Of a stretch of DNA of 64,000 nt, positions 38,401 to 44,400 are shown in pieces; the stretch's first letter is position 1, and every line of letters starts with the position of its first letter. This DNA is from Brachycybe producta (lineage: Eukaryota; Arthropoda; Diplopoda; Playtdesmida; Andrognathidae), in contig JAUPFP010000022.1 in assembly GCA_036925085.1 (NCBI GenBank), forward strand, positions 754,501-818,500. The letters are read 5' to 3'. Below the pieces are notes generated by a model that was not told the origin of the DNA, ran no database searches, and saw only the letters and a program-made list of their open reading frames with translations. Made by a program: the position numbers and the translations under genes.

Positions 38401-41400
38401 CTCAGGTTTTTTTTTTCTTTCTTATGTTTTTTGTTTCTTAGTTGTCCAGTTCTTTCGTGTCGGACTCCGAAACGCAAGGTTAAAAGGTTACGCCCTCTAC
38501 CTGGAAAGTGGTCGGAGTTACCAGTAGAAATCAAAGAACCCATCATTAAGGAGCTACGTAAGTTATGACAGAAACCACTGAGGGTTCGTCGATTAAATTA
38601 ACGAACATTTTCTGTTTGGCAGAAATTCCGCTCGAAGTTACGAAATGTTGTTCGGCCTGTTTCAATCGGATCGCTCGGCGGCTCGGAACGAATGCAACGA
38701 CCAACGAGCTCGTCGTACCTCTCATTGCCGACAGTCAGTGACATTTTCATTCGTTTTTGTTTTTATTTTTCTTCTCGATGTGAAAAAATATTTTTAACTT
38801 TCAAATTTAACTTTTAACAGATTCCGAAACGTCGAGGTGGACGGAAGAAGAAATGGAAGTGGCAAAACACGGTCTCAGAGATCACGGAACAAACTGGACG
38901 AAGATCTCCGGAATGGTTCTCACAAAAACAGAGGCTCAGTGCAAAAATTTCTACTTCAACTACAGGCGGAAATTGGGATTGGATGCATTAATATCGGAAA
39001 AGAGAAAAGTACGGAACTCTTTAAGTTTCGTTAAGATGTTTTTTACGAACCGTGGTTATTCTGTCTTTCAGGAGTAAAATCGAGGAGAAATTGAAGTGTA
39101 GTATTTTCATGTTGATATCTTTCAAAATAAACTTATAGACAATTGGTTCATTTTCAAACTGACATAAAAAGCTTATTTTAAAAGATATTAACATTAAAAC
39201 ATCCTTGACTCTTCTAGTTTCTAAACTTTTCTTCATTTTGCTTTCTGAAAGACAGAATATTCAAGAGTTCTGCAAGGCGTTTACGCTTTAAAAACTGTTT
39301 TAAACTAGGATTATTTCTGATTTTTCGTGTTTCTTTCTCGATAGTCGAAAGACTCTGAAGGATCGGATAAAGATGGTCAGATACCTCCGACCGTAACGGA
39401 CGAAGAGGAGAGTGGCGAAACAACGTCGAGTTGTGAAGAGTTTAACGGGCCGGAAAAATATGACAGTTCTGATACGGCCAGTGCTCCGAGTCCGGCCGGA
39501 AAAAACATGGATGATGGTTGGTATTTTATTTGTCGTCTTTTCGAATATTTTAGTCAAAGATTTTCAAATGTAGACTTAAATGTTTGTGTAGAGATGTCAA
39601 CGGTTTTTCGGAACCGGTAGTACCGCATCGCCAATTATTGGAATTGATAGAACCGGTTCGCCAGTATAGGTTGAACTGATAAGAACGGGTCCCGAACCGA
39701 GTAGATTCGGTTTCGTTCTACAATTTGTCACCTCTTAACTAATGTGCGGCGCAAACCTGCTACTGCATATTGGTAACCGGTTCGTCAAGATCGACGAACT
39801 GATCAGAACCGGTTTCCAAAAGTCACGAACCTATTAAACCGGTTCCGAACCGAGTAGAAACAGTTCGATTCTACCAGTTGCCACCTCACAAAAAATTACT
39901 TTTACTTATTTACTTTTTTTTTTTATGACTTATTGATGTGTTTTTTTTTTCTATTTTTTTTTTTGTTCTAGTTATCGATCGAGATCCGACTTTAAGGGAC
40001 GGTCTGATTGTGAAGAAAGGAGTCGGTGTGATCGATGCTGCCACTCTTCTGCACGAGACGAAGGACCTGAGTGCCTCTCGTGGCAGTCTAAAGAGCAATC
40101 CGGACATTCCCGACTACGACAGCAGTGCAACTGTTAGTGCCGACGAAGGACCAAGCCAACTAGACAGTGACGTGCTACCGCTTACATCCTCGGGATCTCA
40201 ATTAAACAAATTAGAAAGGAGTGGCGGTGGCAACGGTGCTCCTCTAATCATTATGGAGCAATCGCAGCAAAAGTTGGTGTGTCGGCGTCCGGACGAATCC
40301 GGTTCGACTCCTCCGACGTTCTTGGACGATGCGAGAGTAAAAGCACTCTTGTCTCAAGTTCAGGACTCGGTTTTACGTAGTGAACAATTGGGGGTTGGAG
40401 GTGGTGGTGGTGGTGCTGGCCCTGGTATTGGGCCTCAAATGAGTCCGGCTCAGTTTTTATTCGGACCTTCGAAGAAACAACCGGGAGATTGTTCAGAAAA
40501 AGACGTTGGTCCGGCTGGTGACATCGTCGTTACGAAGACAGTTAGAGACTTGATCGATCAAGCGATCGATACTTCATTTCCGAACGGATCGGGAGGAAGG
40601 ATATTGGGTGCTTCTGCGCTGTCTGCGGCCAACATGCCGCACATACAAGATGTTTTACGACGTTACGAGAAACCAGCAGGCATGAAAATAAGAGACAATG
40701 GCAGAGATATGATTCCGATAGCTGTTGTGCAACAACAGCAGCAGCAGCAGCCTTTGCAAAATCAACCCTCGCAACATTTTTCATCTTCGATTCTTCAGCA
40801 TCATCCTCATCCTTCGCACGTTGATTCTCATCCACCTCCTCCACCACCGATTCCTCCGCAACATCGAGCGCAACTTAACTATCACCACATTCAACAACAA
40901 CAACAACAACAGCAGCAGCAACAACATCATCCACATCGGCAGCAACAACAACCATCTCCACAGCCGATTCCAATAAGAGAGTCTGTGTCCTCTGTTGGTT
41001 ATTATGTTCCTGACGAACAATATAAAGCGGAGGATCTTTCGATGAAGAGAGACAGGACTCGTGAACATCCACCGCCTCCTCCTCCTCCGCCACCGCCACT
41101 GCTGCAGCAACAACAGTCACGGTCCGAATTCGGAAAACAACCGTTTCGGCAACCAGTTGCAGTCGCTCAGAAACCGTTAGAAGTAGCGCGACATCCGGCT
41201 CATCCTGGACATCAGACGGCGAACGAAAGAATGCTCGGCGCTCCACCTCCGGCTCATTCGAATCAATACAGTCGTTTATCAGAAGCTTCTCCTCATTTGC
41301 CGGCCGAAGGTCATCGTGATGCTTACCACATGATGCGACCGGCAGAACCTCGTACCAAGTCACCGTCTGCTTTCGTTTTGGATCGTGGACTTCCTCCTCA

Positions 41401-44400
41401 CATTCCACCGTCTGCTGCCGGCCAGCGTGCTTCCTCACCACACGTTCTTTACATGTCTCAGGGTCGTTCACCGCCTTCTTCTTCATCATCGGCACAGTAT
41501 CATAAGAACTCCGGAGTGAAAGGAGGAGGAGGTAGTAATTCGCAGCCACCTCCGCCTCCTCTCGTTTCTTCTGCTCCGAAACTGTCACCAAAACCGGATA
41601 AAGTATCTCCAATGGCGATGCCTCTATCGGGATACTCTGGTTCGATCACTCACGGAACTCCCGTCAATCATCCTTCGTCCATTTCTGGAGGTGGTGTTCC
41701 GCATCCACACGGAGCATCGCGATACGAGGATCTCGTACGTCACATACCACCTCCTCATCCAAAGGAAGGTGGATCGATTACTTTGGGAACGCCGGTTCAG
41801 CATGATGCAGCACTTCAGAAACGAATTGTTATTGGCGGACGTCCGGATCTTTCTAGTAGTGGTCAACCGCAGTACGATCCGAACGTACGTGGAGGCGTTT
41901 TAGTTGTCGCGGATGGTGTTCCTCGCGGAGCATACGAACGTAATCCGGTTGGCGAACAATATTACCGTCGTATGTCACCACCTGCGAACTATCCTTACGG
42001 CGGCGCTGCAGCTACTTATCCGTATGCTAGGCCACCATTTGCGACGGAACAACAGTTGAGTTCTCGACAAACGATAATGACCGATTATTACATTTCACAA
42101 CAAATGCAAGGAAGACGTAACAGTGGTCCTGGCGAAAAGGAAGCGAGGCTTTCACCACGTGCTCGTGATTCGAGTCCGCAAGGGATGATGGTGGATCATC
42201 GTATGCATCCGATGTATTCGTATCCTCCTCCTCCTCCGCCTCCACCTCAAGGAGGAGGTGGATTTCCTCATGGAGCGTATCTTCATTCTTCTGATTCGAG
42301 GCTCGGTCGCCATTCTTCGTCTCCGATGCCGTACAGTCCTCACGAAACTGGTGAACCGCTGCCTCTCAATTCATCGCCAAGTGGCGCGAGTAACATTTCG
42401 TGGTCGCGAGGTCCGAGTCGTAGTCCCGGCATTCCGCCGCCGCATTCGACGCCTCCACCTTCGCAGTCGCGCGGAGTTATACGGACTACGATGTCGTCGG
42501 TTACGTCGATGCAGCCAGGAGTGGCTAAAATGAAAGGTGGTGGTTCAGCCATTAGTGGAAGTGTGATTCAATCGCCAAAACCGGCATCGCCACGCCTGGA
42601 TATGGATCCTTACAGCGAATTGCCGCCTCCGAAAGGAACTCCTTCTCCGAGACACAGTTACGCTCACGGTCACGATGCTTTCAGTGCGTTGGTCGACGTA
42701 GCTTTATCTCAGTCGAATTTGACTCTTCCGAAGGCGGAGATGAACAAACATCATCATCAGCATCCGATAGCCATGATTTCTCCTGGACCACACGGTCATC
42801 GTGCTCCTTCTCGTGAAGATGCAGGACGTTCCGTCGGTCATATGAACTCTCAAATGCAGGAGAGACACAGTGTTCCCGAGGGTTTGCCTTTTGATGCAAC
42901 GGATCGAGAAAGGCGAATTCGTGCCATGTACGCAAACGAAGGACCTCCACCAATGTCTCATTACGTTCATTCAGAATATGAGAGGAAGGGAGGGATGTCT
43001 GGAGGAGGAGGAGGTGTTGGGGGTGGCGGTGGTGTAGGAGGTGGCCGATACAAAGTGCCAAGTGCTTCGATGGTGGGATCACGAGAACGACCACACGAAT
43101 CAGATATGGGAAGTAGAGAACGAGGAGCCTCGCCGCAAAATCATCCCATGTCTCATTCACATCATCCCCCACCGCCACCTCCTCCACCGCCGCCACCTTC
43201 GCAACATCATCAGCGACGGCCTTCTCCACCTCAAGAAGACTTGCGAAGACGGCAACAACAACAACATATGATGGACTCATTCGGAGCTCATCAACAACAA
43301 CCTCCTCCACATCCACCATCTGGTTCGAACTCGTCCATGGACCGTGATCCAAACAAGTTACTGTTTGATGCGTTAGAGAAAGATCCACCGAAAGAAATGC
43401 CGAGCGCTTCGACGGGTCAAATGCCGTTAACGGCCGCTAAACTCATAGATGCAATTATATCGCACCAAATAAGTCAGGTGACGCCTTTGAGAGGACCGCA
43501 GTCTGGTCGGAGGCCTGAAGGAGGAAATGGTAACTACTCGAAGAACGTCCGGCTTAGTCCCGATTCTGGTGGCAATACGAACGACGGTCGTCCGATGTCA
43601 CCTTACAAAATGTCTCGTCAGGGCGTAGCTTCAAAAGGAGGAAAAGAGGAGTTGGTCGTCACTCTAGATGACGGTGATCGGGAAGTGGTTCCTACACATC
43701 CTTTGTCGAGGCCCAGTGGCGGTGGTTCGGGGCCGATGTCTCTAAACTACATCGAGAGACCAAGTAGCCAAGGTTCACAACCGTCGCAAAGTCCAGGAGC
43801 TGGTCAGCTGCAGATGATCGATGGCAAATTAACTCTAAAGGAGCATATAGATTTAATCATCAATAAAGATTATCATAGTCTTGGTGGTGATCCTCAAGCT
43901 GTAGCCGCTGCGATACAGTTCAACAGGAACCGAGGAATCGGTGGTGATGGTGGAGCCGTTACGACGAGTAGTGGAAACGTGCCCGGAGCAAGCCGTTTTA
44001 ACATGTTCTCTCCTATTGTCGGAGGGCAACTTCTGGCACCTTTAGATTCTTCGGATGGTTCTCGATCGCAGGCACGCTCTTCTTCACCCGAAGATCACGC
44101 TACTGCCGCTCAGTATCATAGTTGGAAACTGAGACGAGCTCTACAACAAGACAAAGAACGACAAAGAGAGCAACAACAACAACAACAGCAGCAGCAAAAG
44201 AGTCCGCCTTCTTCAACAGCTTCGCCACATCCTCCTCCACCACCGAGATCTCTTGCTTCGATATCGAATCCAGACGAAAGACAGATCATACGTATCGCAC
44301 AGTCGGCATCTCCGAGGCCTTCGGAACATATGAAACTTTCTGCGTCTTCACCATCGTCGGTTAACCTTCACATGCAACATTCTCGTTCTCCGCCATCGCA

